DNA of 64,000 bases from Sulfurisoma sp. (GTDB lineage: Bacteria; Pseudomonadota; Gammaproteobacteria; Burkholderiales; Rhodocyclaceae), in contig JAUYFI010000022.1 of NCBI GenBank assembly GCA_030691075.1, forward strand, positions 34,063 through 98,062, in the 5' to 3' direction. Positions 43,511 to 53,674 of this stretch are shown here, in pieces (positions within the stretch are counted from its first letter, which is position 1; each line of letters opens with the position of its first letter). The notes under the pieces are model-generated. The model saw only the letters and a list, made by a program, of their open reading frames with translations. It had not been told where the DNA came from and made no database searches. Made by a program: the position numbers and the translations under genes.

Positions 43511-46500
43511 GTGGCCTTGCGCGTGCTCGGCTGGACCGTCGGCACGCTCTATTTCGCTTTCGCCCTGCTGGTACTGGTGCTGCGCTACGCCATCCTGCCG
43601 CAGATCGAGAGCTACCGGCCGGACATCGAACGCGCCCTTTCCACCGCCCTGCGCCAGTCGGTGGCGATTCGCCGGATCGAGGCCGGCTGGCAGGGTCTGC
43701 GGCCGAGCCTGACCCTGTCGGGCATCGAGTTGCGCGACGCGGCCAACCGCCCGGCGCTGACGCTCGACCATGTCGAGGCCGATCTCGGCTGGTCGTCGCT
43801 GCTGTATCTCGCGCCGCGCCTGCATCGCCTCGAGATCGCCTCGCCCCGCATCGATGTTCGCCGTGATCCCGCCGGCAAGCTGTTCGTCGCCGGCCTTGAA
43901 ATCGACACCCGGACTTCGGATGCGAATTTCTCCGACTGGCTGCTGGCGCAGGACCGCGTGATCGTGCGCGATGCCGCCATCACCTGGCACGATGAACTGC
44001 GCGGCGCGCCGCCGCTGGCGCTGACCCGGCTCAACTTCGACCTGCGCAACAGCGGCAATCGCCACCGCTTCGGCCTCACCGCCGAACCGCCGCGCCATCT
44101 CGCCGCCCGCATCGACCTGCGCGGCGACTTCAAGGGCAAGGACCTCGATCTGCTCGATTCGTGGAAGGGCGAGGCCTACGCCGAACTCGACTATGCCGAT
44201 CTCGCCGGCTGGCGCGCCTGGGTTGATTATCCGGTCGAGTTGTCGCAGGGCAGCGGCGCGCTGCGGCTGTGGCTGGGTTTCGCCGCCAAACGGCTGACCA
44301 GCCTCGCGGCCGACGTGCGTCTGGCCAACGTGCAGATTCGCCTGGCCAAGGACCTGCCGTTGCTCGAGCTTGACCGCGTCGAGGGCCGCTTTGCCGGCAA
44401 GCGCTTCGCCGAAGGCTACGAGGCCGAGGCGAAGCAGCTGACTTTGCAGGCTCGCTCCGGCACGCGCATCGAGCCCACCGATTTTCGTTTGCGCTGGGAT
44501 GCACCGGCGGCGAACCGCGCCGCTCGCGGCGAGTTTTCCGCCAACGGCCTCGATCTGGCGGCGCTGACCGACCTGGCGGCGCATCTGCCGCTCGATGCCA
44601 GCGTGCGGCAGAAGCTTGCGAACTGGGCGCCGCGCGGCCGCCTGCTCGACCTCGCCTCGAGCTGGAGCGGCCCGACTCACGAAGGCGGCGCCTTGCTCTC
44701 GTGGAAGGTCAAGGGACGCTTCGAGGGCCTGGGGCTGGCGGCGCAGGGCGAACTGCCGGGCTTTTCCGGCGTCAGCGGCACGGTCGCGGGCGACGAGAAG
44801 GGCGGCACGCTCGAACTGGCCAGCCGCCAGGTGGTGGTCGAAATGCCGGCGATCTTCGCCGAGCCCCGGCTTGAACTGGAAACGCTCAGCGCCAATACCG
44901 CGTGGCAGGCAGCCGACGGGCGGATCGTCGTGAATCTCAAAAAGGCCGAGTTCCAGAATCGCGACGCGGCCGGCGAACTGGTCGGCAGCTACCGCACGGC
45001 CAAGGATGGCCCGGGCGAAATCGACCTCTCCGGCAAGCTCACGCGCGCCGCCGGTGCCGCCGTGTGGCGCTACATGCCGCTGGGGGTGAACAAGGATGTG
45101 CGCGACTGGCTGCACACTTCGCTGATCGGCGGGCAGGCGTCGGAGGCGACGCTCAGGCTCAAGGGCGACCTCAAGAGCTTCCCCTTCCGCGACGGCAAGA
45201 GCGGCGTCTTCGAGATCAAGGGGCGTTTCCGCGGCGCGACGCTGAAATTCGCCGAGGGCTGGCCCGATATCCGCGGCGTCGACGGCGAGTTGCTGTTCGA
45301 GGGTGTGCGCATGCTGATCAAGGGAACCAAGGGCACCCTGCTCGGTGTCAATGTCAGCGCGGTCAGCGCGGAAATCCCCGATCTCGAAACCCACGAGGAG
45401 CAGCTCAACATTTCGGGCAAGGTAGCCGGGCCGACCACGGAATTCCTCAAGTTCATCGAGGCCAGCCCCGTGGGCGAGCGCATCGACCACTTCACGGCCC
45501 CGATGGTGGCGGTGGGCAATGGCGATCTCGACCTCAAGCTCGCCCTGCCGCTGCGGCACCTCGACCAGACTCGGGTAGATGGCCGCTACCGTTTCGCCAA
45601 CAATCGAGTGACGGTCGACGCCGACCTGCCGCCGCTCACCGACGTCAATGGCGAACTGCGCTTTACCGCCGATCGCCTGGAGGCGCGGATGGTGCGCGCC
45701 TCCATGCTCGGCGCGCCGATGACGCTGGATATCGCGACGGCCGGCCAGGGCCTGGTGACGATCAATGCCGCCGGTTCTGTCTCGGTGCGCGAGTTGCGCC
45801 AGCAGTTCGAGCATCCCGCCCTCGAGCACCTTTCCGGAGTCGCGCCGTGGAGCGGCACGGTGCGCGCGCGCAAGCACACGGTCGAGGCGCGCATCGAATC
45901 CTCGCTCAAGGGCATTGCTTCGAGCCTGCCGGCGCCCTTCAACAAAAGCGCGACCGAGGCGCGGCCGCTGGTCCTCGAGCGCCGCGCCGCGCCGGAAGTG
46001 CCGAAAGCCGGCGCCGCGCCGCGCGACCAGTTGCTGCTCAGCTATGGCGACGCGGTCAGGGGCCAGATCGTGCGTCGCCACGAGGCGAAGGGAGCGGTGG
46101 TCGAGCGCGGAGTCATCGCCATCGGCCTGCCGCCGCGGCTGCCCGAGCAGGGCCTGCTGCTGGCGGCGGAGCTCGAGACCCTGGATGTCGATTTCTGGCG
46201 GCGCCTGCTGAAGAACGGCAACGGCGGCACTGTCGTGCCGGTGAGCGAGGTTGCGCTGCATGCAGAGGAACTGTTCGTGCATGGCCGCAGCTTCAGCGAC
46301 TTCCGCGTCAATGCCACGCGCAGTAACGACACCTGGCGGGCCGAGGTGGCCGGCAATGCCTTCGCCGGCAAGCTCGACTGGAGCGGCGAGGGCGCGGGGA
46401 GATTGTCGGGCCGCATGTCGCGCGTCACCGTTCCCGAGAGCGTGACCAGCGTCGGCCCCGGCGACAGCGAGGAGCCGACCGAGCTACCGGCCATCAATCT

Positions 46501-47332
46501 CGTCATCGATCGCTTCAGCTTGCGCGGCAAGGATTTCGGCGAAGTCAAGCTCCAGGCCGAGAACCGCGAGGGCTTGTGGCACGCTCGCATGGACGTGAAG
46601 AACGAGGATGGCGCTCTCTCGGGCCAGGGGCGCTGGCGGCCGCATGTCAGCGCGCCGCTGACCCAGTTCGACTTCAAACTCGAGGCGAAGAGCGTCGAGA
46701 AGCTGCTGGCGCGCGTCGGCTATCCGCAGGCGGTGAAGCGCGGCACGGCGACGCTCGAGGGTTCGCTCAACTGGGCCGGTTCGCCGCTGACCATCGACTA
46801 TCCCTCGCTCTCCGGCAAGCTGAAACTCGACGCCGCCAACGGTCAGTTCAGCAAGCTCGAGCCCGGTGTCGGCCGCCTGATCGGCGTGCTTTCGTTGCAG
46901 TCGCTGCCGCGGCGCATCGTGCTCGACTTCCGCGATGTCTTCAGCGAGGGCTTCGCCTTCGACAGCATCAATGGCGAATCGACGGTGACGCGCGGCATTC
47001 TCGAAACGAAGGACATGGAGATCGTCGGGCCGTCGGCGCGGGTCATTCTCAACGGCAGCGTGAACCTGCCCAGCGAGACGCAGAACCTGAAGGTGCGGGT
47101 GCAGCCGGCGCTGGGCGAGACGGTGGCGCTCGGCGCGGTGCTGGCCAACCCGGCCATCGGCGCCGTTACCTGGCTGGCGCAGAAACTGTTCAAGGACCCC
47201 TTCGGCCGGGTCTTCGCTTTCGAGTACAACGTCACCGGCGGCTGGGCCGATCCCAAGGTGGAAAAAGTCGGCAGCGAAAAAGTCGGCGCTGGCGAGACGG
47301 CGAAAGAGCCGGCCAGGGCCGGCAAGCCATGA
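43511..47332 (+). CDS. YhdP-family AsmA-like protein
   Basis: 1273 aa; N-terminal TM; IRRIEAGWQGLRPSLTLSGIELRD; C-terminal NGQFSKLEPGVGRLIGVLSLQSLPRRI. Confidence 0.88.
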   Translation: MALRVLGWTVGTLYFAFALLVLVLRYAILPQIESYRPDIERALSTALRQSVAIRRIEAGWQGLRPSLTLSGIELRDAANRPALTLDHVEADLGWSSLLYLAPRLHRLEIASPRIDVRRDPAGKLFVAGLEIDTRTSDANFSDWLLAQDRVIVRDAAITWHDELRGAPPLALTRLNFDLRNSGNRHRFGLTAEPPRHLAARIDLRGDFKGKDLDLLDSWKGEAYAELDYADLAGWRAWVDYPVELSQGSGALRLWLGFAAKRLTSLAADVRLANVQIRLAKDLPLLELDRVEGRFAGKRFAEGYEAEAKQLTLQARSGTRIEPTDFRLRWDAPAANRAARGEFSANGLDLAALTDLAAHLPLDASVRQKLANWAPRGRLLDLASSWSGPTHEGGALLSWKVKGRFEGLGLAAQGELPGFSGVSGTVAGDEKGGTLELASRQVVVEMPAIFAEPRLELETLSANTAWQAADGRIVVNLKKAEFQNRDAAGELVGSYRTAKDGPGEIDLSGKLTRAAGAAVWRYMPLGVNKDVRDWLHTSLIGGQASEATLRLKGDLKSFPFRDGKSGVFEIKGRFRGATLKFAEGWPDIRGVDGELLFEGVRMLIKGTKGTLLGVNVSAVSAEIPDLETHEEQLNISGKVAGPTTEFLKFIEASPVGERIDHFTAPMVAVGNGDLDLKLALPLRHLDQTRVDGRYRFANNRVTVDADLPPLTDVNGELRFTADRLEARMVRASMLGAPMTLDIATAGQGLVTINAAGSVSVRELRQQFEHPALEHLSGVAPWSGTVRARKHTVEARIESSLKGIASSLPAPFNKSATEARPLVLERRAAPEVPKAGAAPRDQLLLSYGDAVRGQIVRRHEAKGAVVERGVIAIGLPPRLPEQGLLLAAELETLDVDFWRRLLKNGNGGTVVPVSEVALHAEELFVHGRSFSDFRVNATRSNDTWRAEVAGNAFAGKLDWSGEGAGRLSGRMSRVTVPESVTSVGPGDSEEPTELPAINLVIDRFSLRGKDFGEVKLQAENREGLWHARMDVKNEDGALSGQGRWRPHVSAPLTQFDFKLEAKSVEKLLARVGYPQAVKRGTATLEGSLNWAGSPLTIDYPSLSGKLKLDAANGQFSKLEPGVGRLIGVLSLQSLPRRIVLDFRDVFSEGFAFDSINGESTVTRGILETKDMEIVGPSARVILNGSVNLPSETQNLKVRVQPALGETVALGAVLANPAIGAVTWLAQKLFKDPFGRVFAFEYNVTGGWADPKVEKVGSEKVGAGETAKEPARAGKP
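47262..47302 (+). repeat. Dispersed repeat (partial plus full tandem) at the 3' end of the yhdP-like gene
   Basis: AAAAAGTCGGCAGCG then AAAAAGTCGGCGCTGGCGAGACGGCG; peptide KVGSEKVGAGETA. Confidence 0.8.
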
Positions 47333-48141
47333 AGGACCTGCGCGTCGCCGCGGTGCAGATGATCTCCGGCCCGGAGGTTTCCGCCAATCTCGCCACCGCC
47401 GCGCGGCTGATAGCCGAGGCGTCGGCGCAGGGCGCGCAACTGGTGGCCCTGCCCGAATACTTTCCGCTGATCGGCGCGACCGACGCCGACCGGCTGGCGG
47501 CGCGCGAACGTAACGGCGCGGGGCCGATCCAGGATTTCCTCGCTGAAACAGCGCAAAGGCACGGCGTCTGGCTGATCGGCGGCTCGATCCCGACCTTCGC
47601 CGTCGATCCGGCGAAGTTGCACAACACCTGCCTGGTGTTCGACGCTGCGGGCCGGCAGGTCGCGCGCTACGACAAGATCCACCTGTTCGGTTTCCAAAAT
47701 AGCGAAGAGCGTTACGACGAGGCGGCCGCCATCGAGGCCGGTGATATGCCGACGGCCTTCGACACGCCCTGGGGTCGCGTCGGCCTCGGCATCTGCTACG
47801 ACCTGCGCTTTCCCGAGCTGTTTCGCTGCCTCGGCGACATGGACTTGCTGATCCTGCCCGCTGCCTTCACCGACACCACCGGCCGCGCCCACTGGGAGCT
47901 GTTGCTGCGCGCGCGCGCCGTCGAGAATCAATGCTATGTTGTGGCAGCGGCCCAGGGCGGGCAGCACCCGAACGGCCGCGTTACCCATGGCAACAGCATG
48001 ATCGTCGATCCGTGGGGCGACATCCTGGCGCGGCTCCTCAAGGGCGAGGGCGTGGCCAGTGCCGAACTTTCCTCGACGCGGCTGGCCGAAGTGAGAACCA
48101 GCCTGCCCGCGCTGCAACACCGAACATTGAAAGCCTCCTGA
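47329..48141 (+). CDS. Carbon-nitrogen hydrolase (nitrilase superfamily)
   Basis: [37 protein letters not shown]. Confidence 0.92.
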   Translation: MKDLRVAAVQMISGPEVSANLATAARLIAEASAQGAQLVALPEYFPLIGATDADRLAARERNGAGPIQDFLAETAQRHGVWLIGGSIPTFAVDPAKLHNTCLVFDAAGRQVARYDKIHLFGFQNSEERYDEAAAIEAGDMPTAFDTPWGRVGLGICYDLRFPELFRCLGDMDLLILPAAFTDTTGRAHWELLLRARAVENQCYVVAAAQGGQHPNGRVTHGNSMIVDPWGDILARLLKGEGVASAELSSTRLAEVRTSLPALQHRTLKAS

Positions 48142-48142
48142 C

Positions 48143-49591
48143 ATGACCATGGATTCCCAAGCCCTCTACCGCACCGCCGAGCAATGCCTGCTGGCGCCCT
48201 ACGACCTGTCGCCGCGCCGGCTCGAGAGCGTCTTCGGCCAGGTCTTCGGCCACCGCGTCGATTACGCCGATCTCTATTTCCAGTACGGCCGCTCCGAGGC
48301 CTGGAGCCTGGAGGAGGGCATCGTCAAGTCCGGCAGCTTCAGCATCGACCAAGGCGTCGGCGTGCGCGCCATCGCCGGCGAGAAAACCGCCTTCGCCTAT
48401 TCCGACGAGATCAGCCTGCCGGCGCTGGAATCCGCCGCCCGCGCCGTGCGCGCGATCGCCGCCAGCGGCTCGCATCGCCTCACCCCCATGCTCGGCAGGC
48501 GCAGCGTGCCGGCGCTCTATACCGCGTTTGATCCCATCGCCTCGCTCGACGACACGGCCAAGGTGCAACTGCTCGAACGCCTCGAAGGCTTCGCTCGCGC
48601 CGCCGACCCGCGCGTGGCCGAGGTCATGGCGCATATCGCCGGCTCGTGGGAGGTGGTGCTGGTGGCGCGCTCCGACGGCCACCTCGCCGCCGACGTGCGG
48701 CCGCTGGTGCGCGTCTCCATCACGGTCATCATGAAGGACGGCAACAAGCGCGAGCAGGGCTCCTCCGGCGGCGGTGGCCGCTTCGACTACGGCTATTTCA
48801 GCGACGCGGTGCTCAAGGACTACGCTGCCAAGGCCGTGCACCAGGCCAGCGTCAACCTCGCCGCCAAGCCCGCGCCGGCCGGCACCATGACGGTGGTGCT
48901 GGGCTCCGGCTGGCCCGGCATCCTGCTGCACGAGGCCATCGGCCACGGGCTGGAGGGCGACTTCAACCGCAAGGGCAGCTCGGCCTTCGCCGGGCGCATC
49001 GGCGAGCGCGTCGCCGCTCCCGGCGTCACCGTGGTCGACGACGGCACCATGCCCAACCGGCGCGGCTCGCTGTCGATCGACGACGAGGGCAACCCGACGC
49101 AGCGCACGGTGCTGATCGAGGACGGCAGGCTCAAAGGCTACCTGCAGGACAGCCTCAACGCGCGGCTGATGGGCGTCGAGCCCACCGGCAACGGTCGCCG
49201 CGAATCCTTCGCCCACCTGCCGCTGCCGCGCATGACCAACACCGTGATGCTGGCCGGCGACAAAGATCCCGCCGAGATCATCGCCTCGGTGAAGAAAGGT
49301 CTCTACGCCGTCAATTTCGGCGGTGGCCAGGTCGACATCACCAGCGGCAAGTTCGTCTTCTCCACCGCCGAGGCCTACATGATCGAGAACGGCAAGATCA
49401 CCTATCCGGTCAAGGGGGCGACGCTCATCGGCAACGGCCCCGACGTGCTGACGCGCGTGTCGATGATAGGCAACGACCTCGCGCTCGACCCCGGCGTCGG
49501 CACCTGCGGCAAGGAAGGGCAGAGCGTGCCGGTGGGGGTGGGGCAGCCGACGCTGCGGATTGATGGGCTGACGGTCGGCGGCACCGGGTAG
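48143..49591 (+). CDS. tldD: Metalloprotease TldD
   Basis: [20 protein letters not shown] (HExxxH); [59 protein letters not shown]. Confidence 0.95.
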   Translation: MTMDSQALYRTAEQCLLAPYDLSPRRLESVFGQVFGHRVDYADLYFQYGRSEAWSLEEGIVKSGSFSIDQGVGVRAIAGEKTAFAYSDEISLPALESAARAVRAIAASGSHRLTPMLGRRSVPALYTAFDPIASLDDTAKVQLLERLEGFARAADPRVAEVMAHIAGSWEVVLVARSDGHLAADVRPLVRVSITVIMKDGNKREQGSSGGGGRFDYGYFSDAVLKDYAAKAVHQASVNLAAKPAPAGTMTVVLGSGWPGILLHEAIGHGLEGDFNRKGSSAFAGRIGERVAAPGVTVVDDGTMPNRRGSLSIDDEGNPTQRTVLIEDGRLKGYLQDSLNARLMGVEPTGNGRRESFAHLPLPRMTNTVMLAGDKDPAEIIASVKKGLYAVNFGGGQVDITSGKFVFSTAEAYMIENGKITYPVKGATLIGNGPDVLTRVSMIGNDLALDPGVGTCGKEGQSVPVGVGQPTLRIDGLTVGGTG

Positions 49592-49699
49592 GGATCTATC
49601 GCGGCTTCATGCCGCCGTGTCGCCATCCGCTACGGCGAGGAGAGCGTTTCTTGCTCGACCGCCTTGTAGCGCAGTTGCTTCATCAGCGCTGACTTTTTA

Positions 49700-50135
49700 C
49701 GGTTGATTTTGCTTTGCCGGGTCTCGCCCCGGCGGGCGAGGTACTTTCTTGCTGCGCGGCAAGAAAGTACCCAAAGAAACGCGCCCCGCTGCCCCGGCCT
49801 GCGGCTTCCCTCGCTCCGGACTATCGTGCCGGCCGGACACCCCCGGCCCGACAGCCCTCCACTCGGCGGGCCTGCCAGCAGCTTCGCCCGAAAGACCTTG
49901 GCCAGTGCCTTATGGTTGAACAGATAGCCGCCCTCGGCCTTGCCCCGCCGCTTGGTTCGCCATCGGTTTTGCTCGCCGTCGACCGCCGCCGCCGGCATGA
50001 CCAGATGAACATGCGGGTGGAAATCCAGCCGGCGCGTGTGCGTATGCAACACCGCCATCGCCCCGGGCGTGCCGCGCAGGCGGCGATGGCCATGGGCATC
50101 CGGATCGGAGGATCGGGATGGATGACTGCATGCCC
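49700..50135 (-). pseudogene. IS91-family transposase remnant
   Basis: GAMAVLHTHTRRLDFHPHVHLVMPAAAVDGEQNRWRTKRRGKAEGGYLFNHKALAKVFRAKLLA; truncated and apparently frameshifted N-terminally. Confidence 0.75.
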
Positions 50136-50139
50136 ACAC

Positions 50140-51189
50140 GGGGTATCCCTTTAGCTCCACAGATGGCAAAATTGGCCCATGGGCGCCCCAGAGCTACAAC
50201 CGATAGGTGGAACGGATTATCCAACAACTTGGGTTCAATTCCTTGACTGGTTTCACTCTGAGCAAGCATGTCGCGATTACCTGGAGAAGCTGCGGTGGGC
50301 CGATGGTTTGATCTGCCCGAAATGCGGAGCATCAAGCGAAGTCGAGCGTATCAGTCGCGGCAGATTAATTTGTCCGGCATGCCGACATCAGACCACGGTA
50401 ACGGCGGGGACTATTTTCGACAAGACACGCACTGAGCTTCGTGTCTGGTTCGCTGCCATTTGGTACATCACCAACCAGAAGCACGGAGTCAGCGCATTGG
50501 GGTTGCAGCGTGTGCTTGGGCTGGGGAGCTACGAAACCGCTTGGACAATGCTGCACAGGTTGCGACGCGCGATGGTTCGACCTGGCAGGGAATTGCTTCA
50601 CGGAGAAGTGGAAGTCGATGAGACCCACCTCGCCCTCACCGACCGGAAAACGCCAGTTTCCGCGGTCGGTCGCAAGAGCAACACCACAAAAGCGCTCGTT
50701 GTCATTGCCGTCGAAATGCTTCAACCCAAAGGGTTCGGGAGAATTCGGATTCAGCAAATTGCGAATGGCGACTATGAGCACCTGATGCCTTTTATCAAGG
50801 AGTCTGTTCGTTCGGGGGCGATTATTCACAGTGATGGGTCTGCCGCCTACAGAAAACTTGACGATGCCGGATATGGACACCGTCGCACGGTTCATCTTGG
50901 GTCGGACACGCCAGCCCATGAATCGATGCCAGGCGTTCATCGGGTCGCCGCATTGCTGCAACGCTGGATGATGGGGACTCACCATGGGGCCGTCCAACCA
51001 AGTCAATTGGACTACTACCTCGACGAATTCGTATTTCGCTTCAATCGCCGAACTTCGCGATCACGGGGACTACTGTTTTATCGCCTGCTCCAGCAGACCG
51101 TCATGACGAAGCCTGTGACTTACGGAAAAATCGTAGAAATTCCCAAAAAACCTGGAAATTGAATTCCTGTGGAGCTAAAGGGATACCCC
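50140..51189 (+). mobile_element. IS1595-type insertion sequence
   Basis: Terminal inverted repeats GGGGTATCCCTTTAGCTCCACAG (50140) / CTGTGGAGCTAAAGGGATACCCC (ends 51189) flanking a transposase ORF. Confidence 0.93.
50179..51162 (+). CDS. IS1595-family transposase
   Basis: GLICPKCGASSEVERISRGRLICPACRHQTTVTAGTIFDKTRTELRVWFAAIWY; GEVEVDETHL; C-terminal FVFRFNRRTSRSRGLLFYRLL. Confidence 0.92.
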   Translation: MGAPELQPIGGTDYPTTWVQFLDWFHSEQACRDYLEKLRWADGLICPKCGASSEVERISRGRLICPACRHQTTVTAGTIFDKTRTELRVWFAAIWYITNQKHGVSALGLQRVLGLGSYETAWTMLHRLRRAMVRPGRELLHGEVEVDETHLALTDRKTPVSAVGRKSNTTKALVVIAVEMLQPKGFGRIRIQQIANGDYEHLMPFIKESVRSGAIIHSDGSAAYRKLDDAGYGHRRTVHLGSDTPAHESMPGVHRVAALLQRWMMGTHHGAVQPSQLDYYLDEFVFRFNRRTSRSRGLLFYRLLQQTVMTKPVTYGKIVEIPKKPGN

Positions 51190-51301
51190 ATGTGTCGAAA
51201 CAGTCGCGATTTTCCACACCGAGACAGAGACCGAGACTCATATCATCTCCATGCGAAAGGCAGAACCCCATGAAATCCGCAAATTCTTCTCTTATCTCTG
51301 A
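51190..51301 (+). pseudogene. 3' remnant of brnT-type toxin gene abutting the IS right end
   Basis: Frame ...VETVAIFHTETETETHIISMRKAEPHEIRKFFSYL* matches the BrnT C-terminal pattern (xIISARKAxxxExxxY); overlaps brnA start. Confidence 0.7.
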
Positions 51302-51554
51302 CAAGGCACCGCGCCTGCGGGTGGGCATGAAAGACGCCACGCGCGAGCAATTCGCCGCCGCCGTCACCGAGCGGCTGGGCAAGCAGCGCGTGTCGATCAT
51401 GCTCGATGCCTCGGTCATCGCCTTCTTCAAAGCCAAGGCTGGCGAACGCGGGTATCAGACACTGATTAACCAGGCGTTGCACCGGTCGATGCAGGGCGAG
51501 CAGATCGAGGCCACCCTGCGCCGCGTGATCCGCGAGGAAATGGCACACGGTTGA
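51270..51554 (+). CDS. BrnA-type antitoxin (orphan)
   Basis: KQRVSIMLDASVIAFFKAKAGERGYQTLINQALHRSMQ, BrnA RHH-like motif. Confidence 0.82.
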   Translation: MKSANSSLISDKAPRLRVGMKDATREQFAAAVTERLGKQRVSIMLDASVIAFFKAKAGERGYQTLINQALHRSMQGEQIEATLRRVIREEMAHG

Positions 51555-51665
51555 GCTGCATCCAGGCATCGTCGTTGATGCACCAACGGACGGCGTTGGC
51601 GAAACGGCAAGGCGGCGATTGCAGCATTCCATCGTAGCCCACCCGCTGCGGCGAGTCACGGCACA

Positions 51666-52775
51666 CTACCCCAGCCTTGCCCGCAGGAAAAAGTCGGCGC
51701 CGACGACACGGCGTTCCAGCACATCCAGCCGCCGCGCACCCGCCAGCTCGGTGAGCTCGGGCAGATCGAACATGCCGCGCGCGGCATCGCCGAGCAGCAG
51801 GGGCGCCTGATAGATCAGCAGTTCGTCCACGCAGCCTTCCCGCAGCAGCGAGCCGTTGAGCCTGAAACCGGCCTCGGCCATGACCTCATTCGCACCGCGG
51901 CGGCCGAGTTCGGCCAACAGCGCCGGCAGGTCGACCTTGCCCTGGGCGTTGGGCAGTACCACGACATCGACACCGCGCGCTCGCAGTTGAGTGGCCTTCT
52001 CCACCTGCTCGACGGCGCAGGCGACGAGCGCATTGCCGCCATCGAGCACCGCCGCGTCGAGCGAAATTTCCAGCCGGCTGTCGACCACCACGCGCAGCGG
52101 CTGGCGCGGCGTGTCGATGTCGCGTACCGTCAGGCGCGGGTTATCGTCGCGCACGGTGCCGATGCCGGTGAGCATCGCGCAGCTTTGCGCGCGCCAGGCG
52201 TGGGCGTCGTGACGCGCCTCGGGGCCGGTGATCCATTGCGACTTGCCGTTGTCGAGCGCGGTCTTGCCGTCGAGGCTGGCGGCAACCTTGAGGCGCAGCC
52301 AGGGCCGGCCGCGCGTCATGCGCGAGACGAAGCCGGGGTTGAGTTCGCGCGCCTCGGCTTGCATCAGGCCGCTCTCCGTCACGATGCCGGCAAGTTCGAG
52401 CCGGGCCAGGCCCGTGCCCGCGACCAGCGGATTGGGGTCGCGCATCGCGGCGACCACGCGGCTGACGCCGGCGTCGATCAGCGCGTCGGCGCAGGGCGGC
52501 GTGCGGCCGTGGTGCGAGCAGGGTTCGAGGGTGACGTAAGCCGTGGCGCCACGCGCCGTCCCGCCAGCACCGACTTTTTGCGCCGCCACGGCCGCCAGTG
52601 CGTTGACCTCGGCGTGCGGCTCGCCCGCCTTCTCATGCCAGCCCTCGCCGATCACCGCACCGTCGCGCACGATGACGCAGCCGACGCGGGGGTTGGGCGT
52701 CGTGGTGTAAAGACCGCGCCGCGCGAGTTGCAGGGCCCGCGCCATGAACTCGTGATCGGCCGCCGAGAAGCTCAT
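51666..52775 (-). CDS. ribD: Bifunctional riboflavin deaminase/reductase
   Basis: TTPNPRVGCVIVRDGAVIGEGWHEKAGEPHAEV; YVTLEPCSHHGRTPPC; KVAASLDGKTALDNGKSQWITGPEAR. Confidence 0.95.
   Translation of the reverse strand: MSFSAADHEFMARALQLARRGLYTTTPNPRVGCVIVRDGAVIGEGWHEKAGEPHAEVNALAAVAAQKVGAGGTARGATAYVTLEPCSHHGRTPPCADALIDAGVSRVVAAMRDPNPLVAGTGLARLELAGIVTESGLMQAEARELNPGFVSRMTRGRPWLRLKVAASLDGKTALDNGKSQWITGPEARHDAHAWRAQSCAMLTGIGTVRDDNPRLTVRDIDTPRQPLRVVVDSRLEISLDAAVLDGGNALVACAVEQVEKATQLRARGVDVVVLPNAQGKVDLPALLAELGRRGANEVMAEAGFRLNGSLLREGCVDELLIYQAPLLLGDAARGMFDLPELTELAGARRLDVLERRVVGADFFLRARLG
52554..52579 (-). repeat. Dispersed repeat, short form, in ribD
   Basis: CGCCGTCCCGCCAGCACCGACTTTTT; peptide QKVGAGGTA. 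Confidence 0.85.
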
Positions 52776-52839
52776 GACACTCGAGCGCAGCGAGCCGACA
52801 GTCTCCTCCCCCGCGAGGGGGAGGCCGGGAGGGGGCGGG

Positions 52840-53316
52840 TCATGTTGTGCGGGGACGCCGTACGCGAGGTTTTTTAACCTCGCGTATGGCGTCGGAGAAC
52901 TCGTCGAGATCCTCGAAGTTGCGATAGACCGAGGCGAAGCGGATGTAGGCGACCTTGTCGAGTTTTTTCAGTTCGCGGATCACCAGTTCGCCGATGCGGT
53001 CGGAGGCCACCTCGCGCTCGCCAAGGGTGACGAGCCTTTCCTCGATGCGGTCGAGCGCGGCGTCGACGCTGTCGGTGGTCACCGGGCGCTTCCTCAGCGC
53101 CAGCATCATGCTGGCCTTGAGTTTTTCCCGGTCGTACTCGGTGCGGCTGCCGTTCTTCTTGACCACCAGCGGCAACTGCAACTCGACCCGCTCGTAGGTG
53201 GTGAAGCGCTTGTCGCAGGCAAGGCAGCGACGACGACGGCGAACGGTGTCGCCGTCCTCGTTCTCACGGGTGTCCACCACCTGCGTGTTCGGCTCTGCGC
53301 AGTAGGGACATTTCAT
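52840..53316 (-). CDS. nrdR: Transcriptional repressor NrdR
   Basis: [45 protein letters not shown]. Confidence 0.97.
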   Translation of the reverse strand: MKCPYCAEPNTQVVDTRENEDGDTVRRRRRCLACDKRFTTYERVELQLPLVVKKNGSRTEYDREKLKASMMLALRKRPVTTDSVDAALDRIEERLVTLGEREVASDRIGELVIRELKKLDKVAYIRFASVYRNFEDLDEFSDAIREVKKPRVRRPRTT

Positions 53317-53390
53317 TTCAGTTGCTCCACCGCGTTGCGCGCGACCCGCGACGCAGGAAACGTCTCGTTCGTTGGGGATCGGCGCGCGTC

Positions 53391-53631
53391 AAGGGTGGCG
53401 GGTAGCCGACGCCGCTCATGTCACCCGGACCGGGCTGCGCCCGGCCCTCCTTCTTTACTTCGCTATGTCGGCTACCCGCCACCCTTGGCGGGGCACGCCG
53501 GTGCTGCTGTACCGCCGCAAACCAACGGCGCTTGCCGATCGGGCCGGTGGGGTGCTCTGCGCAGCGAAGTAAAGAAGGAGGCGGCGGCCGAAGGCCGGCG
53601 CCGGGTGACATGAGCGGAGCAGAGCACCCCA
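53391..53631. repeat. Nested inverted-repeat cluster between glyA and nrdR
   Basis: 20-bp arms AAGGGTGGCGGGTAGCCGAC/GTCGGCTACCCGCCACCCTT; 13-bp arms TGGGGTGCTCTGC/GCAGAGCACCCCA; long-range arms GCTCATGTCACCCGG/CCGGGTGACATGAGC and CTCCTTCTTTACTTCGCT/AGCGAAGTAAAGAAGGAG. Confidence 0.85.
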
Positions 53632-53674
53632 CTGGCCTGATCGCGCACCAAACCACGAGTTTCACTTCAGTCGA

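Noticed and set aside
43199-46282. 1027-aa minus-strand ORF opposite yhdP-like gene and glnE start
   Set aside because: Antisense shadow ORF with compositionally biased R/A/G/Q translation and no recognisable domain.
49681-49700. AAAAAGTCAGCGCTGATG (reverse strand) as another copy of the KVGAGG repeat
   Set aside because: Only the first ~15 nt match; lacks the GGCGGGACGGCG half and lies in an IS remnant.
50130-51200. Target-site duplication for the IS1595-type element
   Set aside because: The flanks (gcccacac / atgtgtcg) do not form a direct repeat; the insertion appears rearranged, so no duplication is claimed.
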